Shown here piece by piece: positions 63,898-64,000 of a stretch of DNA of 64,000 nucleotides. Under the pieces are notes generated by a model. The model saw nothing but the letters and a program-made list of their open reading frames with translations. It was not told the DNA's origin and did not search any database. The first letter of the stretch is position 1, and each line of letters opens with the position of its first letter. Origin of the DNA: Peiella sedimenti (GTDB lineage Bacteria; Pseudomonadota; Alphaproteobacteria; Caulobacterales; Caulobacteraceae). The translations under genes and the position numbers were made by a program. The stretch is from positions 497,501 through 561,500 of the forward strand of contig NZ_JAUKTR010000001.1 in NCBI RefSeq assembly GCF_030504955.1, read 5' to 3'.

Positions 63898-64000
63898 GTG
63901 GGGACTTCCGGCGGCGCTGACGCTGACCTTATGCGCCTGCGCCGAGCCGCCGCCTGCCAGGTCGGAACCGCCGCCGGGCCGGGTTCCGGCGTCGCCGACC
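63890..64000 (+). CDS. Fourth lipoprotein of the array (partial)
   Basis: Starts at GTG 63890 with 8 bp overlap on copy 3 and runs off the window. The 37 codons visible give a signal peptide with lipobox LCAC (WGLPAALTLTLCAC) and a proline-rich spacer AEPPPARSEPPPGRV, the same build as copies 1 to 3. The I78-like domain, if present, lies beyond the edge. Confidence 0.7.
   Translation, partial: MARWGLPAALTLTLCACAEPPPARSEPPPGRVPASPT

Overview
The window is chromosomal DNA of a high-GC alphaproteobacterium. I infer Caulobacteraceae, with Brevundimonas the closest fit by memory. The signs are the style of the 23S/5S/tRNA-fMet block, heterodimeric methylmalonyl-CoA mutase genes, a dnaB-alr-radA-cvpA-purF run, the fabD-fabG-acpP-fabF-mltG-yicC-gmk run, the ksgA-pdxA-surA-lptD-lptG-lptF-pepA-holC run, and histidine kinases of the DivJ/PleC style. 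The genus was not tested by any search.

Layout. 1-2194: 3' part of an rRNA operon (partial 23S, 5S in a processing stem, tRNA-fMet, terminator). 2225-6384: minus-strand methylmalonyl-CoA mutase operon with a methyltransferase. 6442-9074: a 2.55 kb island between a 52-bp repeat of the 3' half of tRNA-Thr(GGT) and the intact tRNA gene. The island has no integrase. It carries an XRE regulator facing an operon for a membrane-tethered LuxR-type HTH protein (with a second reading frame nested in its linker), a small soluble protein and a multi-pass membrane protein. 9174-12627: transporter and small enzymes. 12876-15623: arsenic operon (arsR operators, arsR, arsI, arsC, acr3, an ArsC-like reductase). 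15602-22646: pseudouridine synthase, an ECF sigma factor with a membrane partner, panB, then the envelope and ribosome genes yfgM-like, bamB and der.

22643-29459: minus-strand SDR, purF, cvpA, radA, alr, dnaB. 29572-38410: GFA protein, SufE, two divergent histidine kinases, several small proteins, an exported HExxH protein, and a YCII protein paired with an ECF42-type sigma factor. 38489-39740: rpsF-rpsR-rplI. 39939-45167: a repeat-rich tract, a single-chain restriction-modification enzyme with a small partner, and an Nramp-like carrier, apparently inserted between rpsF and fabD. 45235-51391: fatty-acid synthesis, mltG, yicC, gmk. 51435-62466: an exported duplicated-domain protein, ksgA, pdxA, and the outer-membrane biogenesis set surA, lptD, lptG, lptF, then pepA. 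62561-64000: holC followed by at least four overlapping lipoprotein genes. Three of these are clearly like I78 peptidase inhibitors and carry a Cys-Thr-Thr-Cys motif; the fourth is cut by the window edge.

The three places most worth a second look are the integrase-less tRNA-Thr island with its overprinted gene, the tandem I78-like lipoprotein array at the right edge, and the restriction-modification insertion with its flanking repeats. Both panB and the first lipoprotein gene appear to start at CTG.
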